From DATARR01 sp036376245 (lineage in GTDB: Bacteria; Acidobacteriota; Thermoanaerobaculia; Multivoradales; UBA5704), in assembly GCA_036376245.1 (NCBI GenBank), contig DASVAS010000078.1, forward strand, positions 1-64,000: DNA of 64,000 nt. Reading direction: 5' to 3'. A program made the position numbers and the translations under genes. Below the pieces are notes generated by a model, which was not told the origin of the DNA, did no database searches, and was given only the letters and a program-made list of their open reading frames with translations. Shown in pieces: positions 19,120 to 27,918 of the stretch. How positions within the stretch are numbered: the first letter of the stretch is position 1; each line of letters opens with the position of its first letter.

Positions 19120-22100
19120 GTGCACTCTGAAAATCCGGGTCCGGACCCGCCGGGGAGGCTCGGTCCGTACAGGCTCGACCAACCGCTGGGCAGCGGCGGC
19201 ATGGGCGTGGTCTGGCGGGCGCGGGACGAGCGTCTGCAGCGTTGGGTGGCGTTGAAGCAGATCCGCGCCGACGTGGCCCTGCGCCATGGCCGCGCGCGCC
19301 TGTGGCGCGAGGCCCGCGCCGCGGCCCGCCTCAACCATCCGTCGATCGTCCAGGTCTACGACGTCGTGGAGGGCGCGGACGACGACTGGATCGTGATGGA
19401 GCTGGTCGAGGGCAGGACGATCCGCCGCCTGCTGGAGGAAGAGGCCGCCCTGCCTCCGGCGCGCGCGGCGAAGCTCTGCCGCGAGATCGCGGAAGGCCTC
19501 GCCGAGGCGCACGCGCAGGGCATCCTCCACCGCGATCTCAAGGCCTCCAACGTCATCGTCTCCCCCTCGGGCCGGGCCAAGATCCTCGACTTCGGGCTGG
19601 CCAAGGAGATCCCGCGCGAAGAAAGCGCCGAAGAGAGCCAGGACCTGACGGGCTCGGTGCCGGGCGCCTTGCTGGGCACCTGCTACGCCATGTCTCCCGA
19701 GCAGGTGCTCGGGCGCGACCTCGACGAGCGTTCCGACCTTTTCTCCCTGGGCTCGCTGCTCTACGAGATGCTGACCGGGCAGGCGCCTTTCCGGGCGGAG
19801 ACCCCCGCGCTGTCGGTCGCCCGCGTGGTGGAGTACCGGCAGCCGCCGCTCCAGCGGACCCATCCTGGCATCCCGTCCGGGATCTGCGAGCTGGTGGACT
19901 GGCTGCTGCAGAAGCGGCCGCAGGACCGGCCCCAGTCCGCGGCCGAGGTGCTGGCGATCCTGGAAGCCGCGACCGATCCCGCCCCGAAGGCGGAGCCGCC
20001 GCGCCGGCCGGCTCCGCCGCCCCGGCTCGACGAGCCCACCGCCGTCACTCTCGCCGACCGGCCGCGCCAGCCCGCGCCGCCGCCGCCCGCGCCGGTCGAT
20101 CCGCAGAGGCAGAGCGGCGAGCGGCGGACGGTCACCGTCGTCTGCTGCGCGCTGATCCAACTCGACCGGCCCTCCGGGCAGGCGGGAGCGCTCGACGTCG
20201 AGATCCTTTCCGACGCCGCCATCAACTTCGAGAACCTGGGGCGGGAGATCTGCCAGGACCTCGACGGCTCTCTCGGCGCCGTCCTCAACCGCACGCTGTG
20301 GCTCTGCTTCGGGTACCCGCGGGCGCACGAAGACGACGCCGAGCGGGCCGTCCGGGCGGCCCGGGAGCTCCAGGCGCGCTTCGCCTCCCTGCCCGTCTCC
20401 GCCGCTCACCGGCTCGCCGTCCGCGCGGGCGTGCACACCGGACCCGCCGTGGTGGTGACCCGGCCCTCGGTGGGCCAAACGCTCCAGCCCGGCGACACCT
20501 TCGACATCGCCCTGGCGATCCAGAGCCAGGTGCCCGCGGGCCGGATCGGAGTGAGCGCGGCGAGCCGTCAACTGCTCGTCCGGAAGTTCGCCACCCAGCC
20601 TCTGCCGTCCGTCCATCTGAAGGACCTCGACGCCACGGTCGACCTGTACGAGCTGGGGGCTCCCCTGGAGCGCGAGAGCCTGAAGGACGGCCAGGCGACC
20701 TCCCTGGTCAACCGCGAGGCCGAGATGCAGATCCTCCTCGACCGCTGCCGGCTGGCCTGCTCGGGGTTGGGCCAGGCGGTGCTGATCGTCGGCGACGCCG
20801 GGATCGGCAAGTCGCGCCTGATCCGGGCGCTGTCCGAGCGGTCGGCGGCCGAGGCGCCGATCTGGCTGGTCGCCCAGGGCTCGGCGTACACCCAGAACAC
20901 GCCGCTGTCGCCCGTCCTCCACCTCCTTTCGCGGGTGATCTTCGCCGCCGGGGACGGCGAGGATCTCTCCACCGAGGAGAGGCTCCGCCGGCTCGCGGCC
21001 GTCCTCGACGAGCACGGCCTCGCCCGTCCGGACCATGCCCCGCCGCTGGGCGAGCTGCTCGCGCTGCCGGTCGAGGAGCGCTACCCGCCCCTCGCCCTCA
21101 GCCCGGAGGCGCGGCGCAAGCGGATGCTCGCCTCCATCCTGGCGCTCCTCGGCGCCATGGCCGAACGCCATCCCCTGGTGCTGGTCGTCGAGGACCTGCA
21201 CTGGATCGATCCCTCGACGCTGGAGCTCCTCGACCTGCTGCTGGCGGATATCGCCGTGCTTCCCCTGCTGCTCGTCGCCACCTTCCGGCCCGAATTCACG
21301 GCCCCCTGGCGCCACCAGACCGCGGTCACACAGCTCAACCTGAGCCGCTTGAGCGAGACCCACGCCGCGCAACTGGTCGAGCGGGTCACCGAGGGGAAGG
21401 GGCTGCCCGCCGACGTGCGCCGGGAGATCGTGGCGCGGACCGACGGCATCCCGCTGTTCGTCGAGGAGCTGACCCGGGCGGTGCTGGAAGGGGGCGCGCT
21501 CCGGGAGCCGGCGGGCATCCCGTTGACGCTGGGAGGCTCCCTCCTCGCCCGCCTCGACCGCCTGGGGGAGGCCAAGACGGTGGCGCAGCTCGCGTCGGTC
21601 ATCGGCCGCACCTTCACACTGGAGCAGTTGGAAGCCCTCTCCTGGATCAAGGGGGCCGCCTTGAGCGCCGCGCTCGGGCGGCTCGTCCAGGCCGAGATCC
21701 TGCACCGCCGCGGGCCGGCGCGGGGGGTGCGCTATGTTTTCAGGCACGCCCTGATCCAGGACGCCGCCTACCTGTCGCTGCTGGCGAGCGACCGCCAGCA
21801 GCTCCACCATCGGCTCGCTCTCCTGCTCCAGGAGAAGTTCCCGGCGGTGGCCGAGGCCGAGCCCGAGCTCATGGCGTATCACTGCGAGCGCGGCCTGCTG
21901 ACGCTGGAGGCCGTCGACTATCTCCTGACGGCCGGCCAGCGCGCCATGCAGCGCCCGGCGGCGGTCGAGTCGGTGAGCCACCTGACCCGGGCCCTCGACC
22001 TGCTGCCGGCCCTGCATGCGGCGCCCGAGCGGCTGGAGCGGGAGCTCGCCCTGCGTTCCGTGCTCGCCCTGGCTCTGGGCGCCGTCAAGGGCTGGGGGGA

Positions 22101-23202
22101 TCCGGACGTCGCCGCCAACGCCGAGCGCTGCGTGGCTCTCTGCCGGGAGATCGGAGACGAGGCGCCGCTGATCCCCGCGCTCTACGGCCTGTGGACCTGC
22201 CACTTTCTACGCGGAGACCGCCAGCCCTCCATCGACCTCGCGGACGAGATCGCGCGCCTGGCCGCCACCCCCGCGCAGGCCTACATCGGCCACGCGATCC
22301 GGGCGTACACCGCCTACCATGGCGGCCGGTTCGCGGAAGCGCTGGCCCTGTGCGAGCGGGTGCTGGCGACCTTCGAGCCCGCGATGATCCCCGAGATCGA
22401 GGACTTCGGCCCGGAGTCCATCTTCATGCCGTGCGTTTATCAGGTCTGGACCTTGTGGGCCCTCGGCGAGCCGGACAGGGCGCTCCGCCAACGGGACGAG
22501 ATGTTCTCGTTCTTCGATTCCCTGGGCGCCCCCTTCCAGCTCGGCACGGCGCTGCTCTGTGAGATGACCCTGCTGCGCGACCTGCGGGCGCCGGGCCTGG
22601 AGGAAGCGGCGGACCGGCTGATGGACGTGGCCGGCGAGCAGGAGGCGGTCATTCTCTACTCCGCCGCCCAGTGCGGAAAAGGATGGGCCCTGTGCCAGCG
22701 CGGCGACCTGACGGGCGGGACGGCGCTGATCCAGGCCGGTCTCGACCTTTACGCGGCCACCGGGTCACGGCTGGGCTGGGGATACTGGAGCTGCTACCTG
22801 ATCGAAGCCCATCTGGCGGCCGGGCGGCTCGCCGAGGGTCTGGTCGCCGCCCGCGAAGCCCTGGCCATGTCGGAGACCCAGCTCGACGTCAACGACGTCG
22901 CCGAGCTCCACCGCCTGGAAGGCGAGCTGCTGCGCGCCTCCGGGGATCCCCAGGCGGCCGAGGCTTCTTTTCAACAGGCGCTCGGCGTCGCCCGCGAGCA
23001 GGGGGCCCGCGCCTTCGAGCTGCGCGCGGCGGTCAGCCTCGGCCGCCTCCTCGCGGACGAGGGCCGCGCGGCGGAGGCGCTGCCCGTTCTCGCCGCTGTC
23101 TATCAGACTTTTCAGGAAGGATTCGCGACCCGCGATCTCCAGGAGGCGCGCGAGCTGCTCGACCGGCTGGCGGCCGAGCGACCCATACCGCGGGATGATT
23201 GA
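19120..23202 (+). CDS. Ser/Thr kinase - cyclase-homology - ATPase - TPR signalling protein (copy 2)
   Basis: A 1,360-residue tandem paralogue of the preceding gene, starting at GTG 19120 and nearly collinear with it. It has kinase motifs GSGGMGVVWRA, HRDLKASN and DFGLAKEIP, a Pro-rich linker and the cyclase-homology domain (GVHTGPAVVV). The first metal site is again replaced (VTVVCCALIQLD). The Walker A is GDAGIGKSR and the Walker B LVLVVEDLHWID, followed by a TPR-like C-terminus. Identity is highest in the kinase and ATPase parts and lower in the C-terminal repeats (about 22100-23150), which suggests duplication followed by divergence of the sensing or partner-binding end. Confidence 0.9.
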   Translation: MHSENPGPDPPGRLGPYRLDQPLGSGGMGVVWRARDERLQRWVALKQIRADVALRHGRARLWREARAAARLNHPSIVQVYDVVEGADDDWIVMELVEGRTIRRLLEEEAALPPARAAKLCREIAEGLAEAHAQGILHRDLKASNVIVSPSGRAKILDFGLAKEIPREESAEESQDLTGSVPGALLGTCYAMSPEQVLGRDLDERSDLFSLGSLLYEMLTGQAPFRAETPALSVARVVEYRQPPLQRTHPGIPSGICELVDWLLQKRPQDRPQSAAEVLAILEAATDPAPKAEPPRRPAPPPRLDEPTAVTLADRPRQPAPPPPAPVDPQRQSGERRTVTVVCCALIQLDRPSGQAGALDVEILSDAAINFENLGREICQDLDGSLGAVLNRTLWLCFGYPRAHEDDAERAVRAARELQARFASLPVSAAHRLAVRAGVHTGPAVVVTRPSVGQTLQPGDTFDIALAIQSQVPAGRIGVSAASRQLLVRKFATQPLPSVHLKDLDATVDLYELGAPLERESLKDGQATSLVNREAEMQILLDRCRLACSGLGQAVLIVGDAGIGKSRLIRALSERSAAEAPIWLVAQGSAYTQNTPLSPVLHLLSRVIFAAGDGEDLSTEERLRRLAAVLDEHGLARPDHAPPLGELLALPVEERYPPLALSPEARRKRMLASILALLGAMAERHPLVLVVEDLHWIDPSTLELLDLLLADIAVLPLLLVATFRPEFTAPWRHQTAVTQLNLSRLSETHAAQLVERVTEGKGLPADVRREIVARTDGIPLFVEELTRAVLEGGALREPAGIPLTLGGSLLARLDRLGEAKTVAQLASVIGRTFTLEQLEALSWIKGAALSAALGRLVQAEILHRRGPARGVRYVFRHALIQDAAYLSLLASDRQQLHHRLALLLQEKFPAVAEAEPELMAYHCERGLLTLEAVDYLLTAGQRAMQRPAAVESVSHLTRALDLLPALHAAPERLERELALRSVLALALGAVKGWGDPDVAANAERCVALCREIGDEAPLIPALYGLWTCHFLRGDRQPSIDLADEIARLAATPAQAYIGHAIRAYTAYHGGRFAEALALCERVLATFEPAMIPEIEDFGPESIFMPCVYQVWTLWALGEPDRALRQRDEMFSFFDSLGAPFQLGTALLCEMTLLRDLRAPGLEEAADRLMDVAGEQEAVILYSAAQCGKGWALCQRGDLTGGTALIQAGLDLYAATGSRLGWGYWSCYLIEAHLAAGRLAEGLVAAREALAMSETQLDVNDVAELHRLEGELLRASGDPQAAEASFQQALGVAREQGARAFELRAAVSLGRLLADEGRAAEALPVLAAVYQTFQEGFATRDLQEARELLDRLAAERPIPRDD

Positions 23203-23229
23203 TAGGTTTTCGGGTACCTTGGAACACGT

Positions 23230-24078
23230 TCAATGCACGGCCGTGGAGCACGCTCCCGCCAGGGGCGGGCTCGCCAGCCGCTCCGCCAGCAGCAGCGGAA
23301 AGGTCAGCAGGATGGGCGGGTCGATGGGCTCGGGGGGGCGCAGCGTCACCTCGACCGGCGCCGCCGCCACGCCGTTGCGCACCTTCACCGCCCGCCGCAG
23401 GGTGCCGCGCAACGCCCGCTCCAGCAGCAGGAGCTCCGCGGCGTCCTGCGCTTCCGGGTCGACGGCGGCGGCGAAGAGGTGGAACGTGCCGTCCGGAAGA
23501 TAAGAGATCTGGAACGGCCCGGGTTGCGCGAGCACGGTGCAGGCGAGCGGCCGGCCTTGCGGCAGCGGGCTGGCGAACAGCCCGAGGAACACCGGTCCGC
23601 GGAAGCCTTCCGGCGCCTTCACCTTTCCATGCAGACTGTTCGGCCCCACCTGATCGACCGCCGCGAGACCGCTTCCCAGGCCTCTGAGGAGCGGCTCGAT
23701 CCCTCCTGAACGGGCGAGCGCCCGCAGCCGCTGCGGCGGCACTCCGACCAGATCGGTGAAGCGGCGGGTGAACGTGCCGAGGCTGTTGTAGCCCACCTCG
23801 AAACAGATGTCGGTGACCTTGAGCTGAGTGGTCACCAGCAGGCGCTTGGCCTGCCAGAGGCGGAGCGCGCTCAGGAACTGGCAGGGCGGCATGCCGGCCA
23901 CCTGGTGGAAAACGCGGTTGAAATGGTAGGGGCTGATGAGCGCCACGCTGGCCATGTCCTTGAGCGAAAACTCCCGGGCCAGGTTCTGATACATCGCGTG
24001 GATGACCCGGTCCACGGCCCGGCGATGGGCCTGGATGGTGTCGGGCCGGCTGGTGCTGGCGAGCGCAATCATTGTCAT
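23230..24078 (-). CDS. AraC-family transcriptional regulator
   Basis: A 282-residue regulator with the AraC/XylS double helix-turn-helix at the N-terminus (about residues 20-115): FSLKDMASVALISPYHFNRV, then VTDICFEVGYNSLGTFTRRF. A roughly 150-residue C-terminal domain carries PLPQGRPLACTVLAQPGPF and PDGTFHLFAAAVDP and may bind a ligand. I chose the ATG at 24078, preceded by GGGGAGG; the longer frame starts in non-conserved sequence. It is divergent from the AbrB-like gene that opens the enzyme cluster, so it is a good candidate for its regulator. Confidence 0.85.
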   Translation of the reverse strand: MTMIALASTSRPDTIQAHRRAVDRVIHAMYQNLAREFSLKDMASVALISPYHFNRVFHQVAGMPPCQFLSALRLWQAKRLLVTTQLKVTDICFEVGYNSLGTFTRRFTDLVGVPPQRLRALARSGGIEPLLRGLGSGLAAVDQVGPNSLHGKVKAPEGFRGPVFLGLFASPLPQGRPLACTVLAQPGPFQISYLPDGTFHLFAAAVDPEAQDAAELLLLERALRGTLRRAVKVRNGVAAAPVEVTLRPPEPIDPPILLTFPLLLAERLASPPLAGACSTAVH

Positions 24079-24242
24079 GGGGCCTCCCCTTCCTCGTGAG
24101 CAGCCCTGGAGCTCATCGATCCACAACAGCTCGAACGTCTTTCCCCCAACAGAATCGCGCGACGACAGAGCCAGCAGTCTACGCTGTTTAAGGCACAGTG
24201 CAATGAAAAAGTGAAAGATTCGCAACCGGGGAGAAATTCCGA

Positions 24243-24255
24243 CCGTTTCGAACGG
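24243..24255. promoter_or_regulatory. Inverted repeat in the divergent AraC/AbrB-like intergenic region
   Basis: CCGTT and AACGG arms flank a TCG centre, and a looser outer TTCCG/GGAAA pair brackets them. It sits in the 282-base gap between the divergent AraC gene and the AbrB-like gene and is a plausible operator. The only support is symmetry and position. Confidence 0.3.
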
Positions 24256-24360
24256 AAAACATGGAAGAAGGCAATCTCGGATAAGACGCCTTTCTCACGC
24301 CGTTCTACCGTGATGCCAGCGACGGGGCCACGCCACCGCGGGTCGAAGGAAAGAAAGGAT

Positions 24361-24813
24361 ATGCAACAAAAAAGTCTGAAAACACGCGCCAGCCATGTCG
24401 CAACCAACGCTACGGCGTACTCGTACGTCGGCAACATCGGATGCATCCGGTTTCCGGTCCCCATCCGCAAGGCTTCCGGAGTCAAGCGGGGGGACCGCCT
24501 GGAAGTGGAGGTCCAGGCGGACGGCTCGCTTGTCTTCGAGAAGCTCGGCCCGCTGGACGGCGTCCCCGAAGAGGCCGTGGAGGTCGAAGGCTGCGCGTGC
24601 CAGAACGCGCCGGCGGGCTGCGGCGGCGGCAAGCCCGACGTGCTGACGGTCGGGTGGAGCTACGTCCGCTTCAACGAGTTGCGCGCCGCCGAGCTCGGGC
24701 TCCTGCCCGACGTTCCGCTCAAGCTGGTGGGCGAGCCGCAAAAGATCACCGTCTCGATACACCGTGATCTCAGCGATCTGGAGGGCGTTTCCCGTTCGCC
24801 GTGCCCCCCCTGA
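24361..24813 (+). CDS. AbrB/SpoVT-like domain protein with Cys-rich middle
   Basis: A 150-residue protein. Residues about 18-60 match the swapped-hairpin AbrB/SpoVT fold (GNIGCIRFPVPIRKASGV, RGDRLEVEVQADGSLVFEKL), a DNA-binding domain usual in transition-state regulators and antitoxins. A cysteine/glycine-rich segment follows (GCACQNAPAGCGGG), then a second conserved-looking block (VGWSYVRFNELRAAELGL) and a C-terminal CPP. Four cysteines together suggest metal binding. It is the first gene of the forward enzyme run and may regulate it. The start follows an A-rich AAAGAAAGGAT leader. Confidence 0.65.
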   Translation: MQQKSLKTRASHVATNATAYSYVGNIGCIRFPVPIRKASGVKRGDRLEVEVQADGSLVFEKLGPLDGVPEEAVEVEGCACQNAPAGCGGGKPDVLTVGWSYVRFNELRAAELGLLPDVPLKLVGEPQKITVSIHRDLSDLEGVSRSPCPP

Positions 24814-24858
24814 GCGGCGACGAAAATCCTTAGAAAGCCGGTTTTCAAGGAGGCCAGT

Positions 24859-25899
24859 ATGTCGATATACCCGTATCGAAATGAGTCACTGATCCAGATG
24901 GAGACCTACTTCACCGACCCGGCGAACGCCGAGGCGCTGGTGGACCAGGTGCGGGCCAAGTGGGCGATCCTGCGCGAGAACGGCCTGGCCGACGGGTATC
25001 CCGTCGAGGTCTTGCGCAGCCATGGCGGCAACGGCGACCCCGTGAAGGTGATCGAGATCTTCAAGTGGAGCTCCCGCCAGGCGGAGATGGAGGCGCAGAC
25101 CAACTCCGGTTATTGCGAGGCCCTCTCCCAGGTCAAGAGCCTCTCCAGCCGGAGCTCGGAGAAGGACGCGCTCACCGGCGTGGTCCGCGGCTTCAACGCC
25201 AATTTCCCGCGCATCGGCGGCGTCGAGCTGCTCAAGGGGGTCTGCTCGTGCCTGCTGTCGGTCGACGGGATGGTGCAGGACTACCCGATGAGCGTCAAGA
25301 ACGGCATCGTCCTGATGCACCGCAGCCCGCGGATGGACCTGGACGGCGACGGCCGCAACGAGATGTATCTGAAGATCCTGATGCACGGCGGCGAGATCAT
25401 CCAGGCCGCCCTGGGGCCGATCCGCGTCGAGCAGAACTTCGCGCGGCCGAACGACGGCCTGGTGAAGTCGCTGGGCGAAGGGGGCCAGGACTTCCCGGCG
25501 ATCGGCATCTGGAGGGTTTCGTGGAAGATCCAGACGGCGCTCGGCCCGGTGCTGACCGATCCTGATCAGCCGCTCATCTTCGGGCCCGCGAAGGTCAACC
25601 ACTACCCGCCGGTGGGAACCCACTTCCACGCCACGACGGGCCCGGTGAAGCTGGTCCTCGAGAAGACGGGCGAGACGGTCGGCAAACTGGTGCCCGGCGA
25701 GCTCACGGCCTTCGACATCGTGGTTTCGAAGGACGACGAGATCTTCGCCGACCACCTGAACGCCGCGCCCCCCGACATCTTCGAGATCTGGGAGAAGAAC
25801 CGTCACCGGGTGCACACGGCGGTGGGTGAAGGGGAGGCTCTGCCGGGCCTGGCCCCGGAGCTGGTCGCCACGCCGCGGCCGGAGAGCGTGAGTGCGTGA
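24859..25899 (+). CDS. Hypothetical two-part protein heading the enzyme cluster
   Basis: A 346-residue protein with a strong Shine-Dalgarno (AAGGAGG). Residues 1-90 look like a ferredoxin-like EthD/antibiotic-monooxygenase-type module (VEVLRSHGGNGDPVKVIEIF). Residues about 125-300 form a beta-rich domain with a DLDGDGRNEMYLKILMHGG segment and a repeated TALGPVL/AALGPI pattern (ending NHYPPVGTHFHATTGPVKL). I do not recognise a named family with confidence. The stop overlaps the start of the FAD oxidoreductase gene, indicating co-translation with the cluster. It may be a scaffold, binding or non-canonical oxygenase protein. Confidence 0.65.
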   Translation: MSIYPYRNESLIQMETYFTDPANAEALVDQVRAKWAILRENGLADGYPVEVLRSHGGNGDPVKVIEIFKWSSRQAEMEAQTNSGYCEALSQVKSLSSRSSEKDALTGVVRGFNANFPRIGGVELLKGVCSCLLSVDGMVQDYPMSVKNGIVLMHRSPRMDLDGDGRNEMYLKILMHGGEIIQAALGPIRVEQNFARPNDGLVKSLGEGGQDFPAIGIWRVSWKIQTALGPVLTDPDQPLIFGPAKVNHYPPVGTHFHATTGPVKLVLEKTGETVGKLVPGELTAFDIVVSKDDEIFADHLNAAPPDIFEIWEKNRHRVHTAVGEGEALPGLAPELVATPRPESVSA

Positions 25900-27080
25900 A
25901 GCGGCGCGGCGCGGCGGGGAACGGATCGCGGGCGGCGCCGACCTACTGGCTCAGCCAGTCGGGGATGAGGGAGGCCCCGCCCGCTTTCCTTCCCGCGCGT
26001 GCGGAGGTGGCGGTGATCGGCGGCGGCGTCATCGGGGTGGTGGCGGCCTACGAGATGGCGCGGCTCGGGGCCTCGCCGCTGCTGCTCGAACGGCGGCGCC
26101 CGGGGTGGGGAGCCAGCGGCCGGAACGCCGGGCTGGTCCTGGGCAACGCGGCGTCGCTCGACGGGATGCGGGCCGTGCTGGCCGAGGAGCGGCTCGACGC
26201 GGACTACGGCGAGCCCGGGCATCTCGCCCTGGCGAGCTCGGCGGCCATGCTGGAGCGCATGCGCGAGGAGATCGCCCGGCGGCCGCCCGGCGCCATGCCG
26301 GTCCAGGCGCTCGACCGCGGCGCCTGCGAGGACGTGCTGGGGATGCGGATCGCCGCCGGGTTCGCCGGCGGCCGGTGGATGCCCCGCGCCGGCGCCGTCC
26401 ACCCGGCCCGTCTGGTGTCGGGGCTCGCGGACGCGGCGGCCCGCCGCGGCGCGACGATCGCCGCCGGCACGGGCGTGCGGCGCTTCCGCCGCGTCTCCAA
26501 CGGCGACGGTTTCGAGCTGGAGACCTCGCGGGGCCGCGTCCGGACGCGCCAGGTGGTGCTGGCCTGCGGCGCCGCCAGCGGCTGGCTCTGGCGGCCGTTG
26601 CGCGCGCTGCTGTCCCCCTCGCGGGGACAGGTGCTGGCGACCGCGCCGCTGCCCGCGCTCTTCGGCCCCGGGCTGGCGGTGGACTACGGCGCGGTGTACT
26701 GGCGCCAGGCCCCCGACGGCGTGGTGGTGCTGGGAGGGTGCCACCACCTGGACCCGGCGGCCGAAGCGACCGGCCGCGTCGGGCTCAATCCCCGCATCCA
26801 GGACGCCCTGGAGCGCTTCCTCCCCGAGGCTTTCCCCGGCTTGCCGCCCGTCCGCGTGGCGTGGCGCTGGGCCGGGATCATGGACCAGACGCCCGACGGC
26901 CGGCCGCTCGCCGGGGCCTGGCCGGATGGCTCGGGCCTGTGGATCGCCGCCGGCTTCGGCGGGCACGGGCTGCCGCCGGCGCTGGAGATCGGCCGGGCGC
27001 TCGCCCGCGCCGTCGTGGCGGGCGAGCGGCCGGCCCTGCCGGCCACGCTCGATCCGGCCCGCTTCCGGCCACCGGCCTGA
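25896..27080 (+). CDS. FAD-dependent amino-acid-oxidase-like oxidoreductase
   Basis: A 394-residue flavoenzyme of the DAO/OrdL-PuuB type. The Rossmann dinucleotide motif is EVAVIGGGVIGVVAAYEMAR at about residues 36-55, followed by GWGASGRNAGLVLG. The C-terminal FAD-contact segment is AGIMDQTPDGRPLAG and IAAGFGGHGLPPAL. It is expected to oxidise an amine or amino-acid-like substrate with O2 or another acceptor. The GTG start overlaps the upstream stop by four bases. An amine oxidase beside an aminotransferase and a deacetylase suggests nitrogen chemistry in the pathway. Confidence 0.82.
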   Translation: MKRRGAAGNGSRAAPTYWLSQSGMREAPPAFLPARAEVAVIGGGVIGVVAAYEMARLGASPLLLERRRPGWGASGRNAGLVLGNAASLDGMRAVLAEERLDADYGEPGHLALASSAAMLERMREEIARRPPGAMPVQALDRGACEDVLGMRIAAGFAGGRWMPRAGAVHPARLVSGLADAAARRGATIAAGTGVRRFRRVSNGDGFELETSRGRVRTRQVVLACGAASGWLWRPLRALLSPSRGQVLATAPLPALFGPGLAVDYGAVYWRQAPDGVVVLGGCHHLDPAAEATGRVGLNPRIQDALERFLPEAFPGLPPVRVAWRWAGIMDQTPDGRPLAGAWPDGSGLWIAAGFGGHGLPPALEIGRALARAVVAGERPALPATLDPARFRPPA

Positions 27081-27099
27081 AACAGGAGGACCTTCCGTC

Positions 27100-27918
27100 A
27101 TGAGCCTGCGCGCAGCCCCGCTCCTCTACGTCTTCATGGAAACGACCCGCATCCCCCAGCAGCGCGCGTTCTTCGAGCGGATCCTCGGCCTGCCGCTCAT
27201 CGAGGTCGAGCCGCACCTGCCCCACCACCGCCACGGCGTCACCAAGTACGACGCCGGCGAGATCATCTTCTCCCTCAACCTCTCGGGTCCCAACCGGTTC
27301 CACGCGGGCGAATCGGACGCGCTCGAGACGGTGCTCGCCGTCTCGCCGGCCTGGCCCCTGCGCTGGCTGACCGAGCTCGATTCCGGGCTGAGCACCCGGG
27401 ACGGCCGCCTGTTCACCGACGTGGAAGGCCATCACTTCGTCTTCCAGCGGGCCGCGGCGGGGGAAGAGCCCGCGGAGGGGCATCCGGTGATCGCGGAGCT
27501 GCGGCTCACGGTGGACGACCTGGAGGCGTCGGTCCGCTTCTACCGCGACGTGCTCGACCTGGAGCTGATGGAGCGCACGAACGGCAGCGCCTGCTTCGCC
27601 ACCGGCAGCGTGCCGCTGCGGCTGGCGCGCGGCGACGCGGCGGCGGACGGTCTGCGGCCGCGCCGGAACGCCTACCTGCTGGTCTTCCACACCGGCGACC
27701 TGGAGGGGTCGCGGGCGGCGCTCCTGGAGCGCGGGGTGGCGTTCAAGACGCCGCGCGCGGGGTACAGCGAGATCGGCGGCACGATCCGGTTCGACGATCC
27801 CTCGGGCCACCGCTTCTGCCTCTACGAGCCGTCGGCGGAATGCCTGACCTGGGGCAGCGGCCCCAAGGTGATCGAGATCGCCAACGGGCACGGCCTGAAA
27901 AGGAGAGCGATATGTTGA
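27100..27918 (+). CDS. VOC (glyoxalase/dioxygenase fold) protein, two modules (VOC-1)
   Basis: A 272-residue protein built of two vicinal-oxygen-chelate modules. Module 1 has LLYVFMETTRIPQQRAFFER and HGVTKYDAGEIIFSLN. Module 2 has VIAELRLTVDDLEASVRFYR and FDDPSGHRFCLYEP. The C-terminal signature YEPSAECLTWGSG recurs in the other two-module VOC proteins of the cluster. VOC enzymes use a bound metal for isomerisation, dioxygenation or epoxide opening; others bind drugs. It begins 20 bases after the FAD enzyme with AGGAGGA upstream and overlaps the next gene by seven bases. Confidence 0.85.
   Translation: MSLRAAPLLYVFMETTRIPQQRAFFERILGLPLIEVEPHLPHHRHGVTKYDAGEIIFSLNLSGPNRFHAGESDALETVLAVSPAWPLRWLTELDSGLSTRDGRLFTDVEGHHFVFQRAAAGEEPAEGHPVIAELRLTVDDLEASVRFYRDVLDLELMERTNGSACFATGSVPLRLARGDAAADGLRPRRNAYLLVFHTGDLEGSRAALLERGVAFKTPRAGYSEIGGTIRFDDPSGHRFCLYEPSAECLTWGSGPKVIEIANGHGLKRRAIC

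Noticed and set aside
17446..22203. 1,585-residue open frame antisense to the two kinase genes
   Set aside because: Long antisense frames are expected in GC-rich genes with strong third-position bias. The translation is Arg/Gly/Gln/Val-rich, repeats with the duplicated kinase genes, and has no domain.
15049..23202. TOMM (thiazole/oxazole-modified microcin) gene cluster around the kinase/cyclase proteins
   Set aside because: The kinase layout resembles TOMM-associated fusions, but no cyclodehydratase, dehydrogenase or precursor peptide is nearby.
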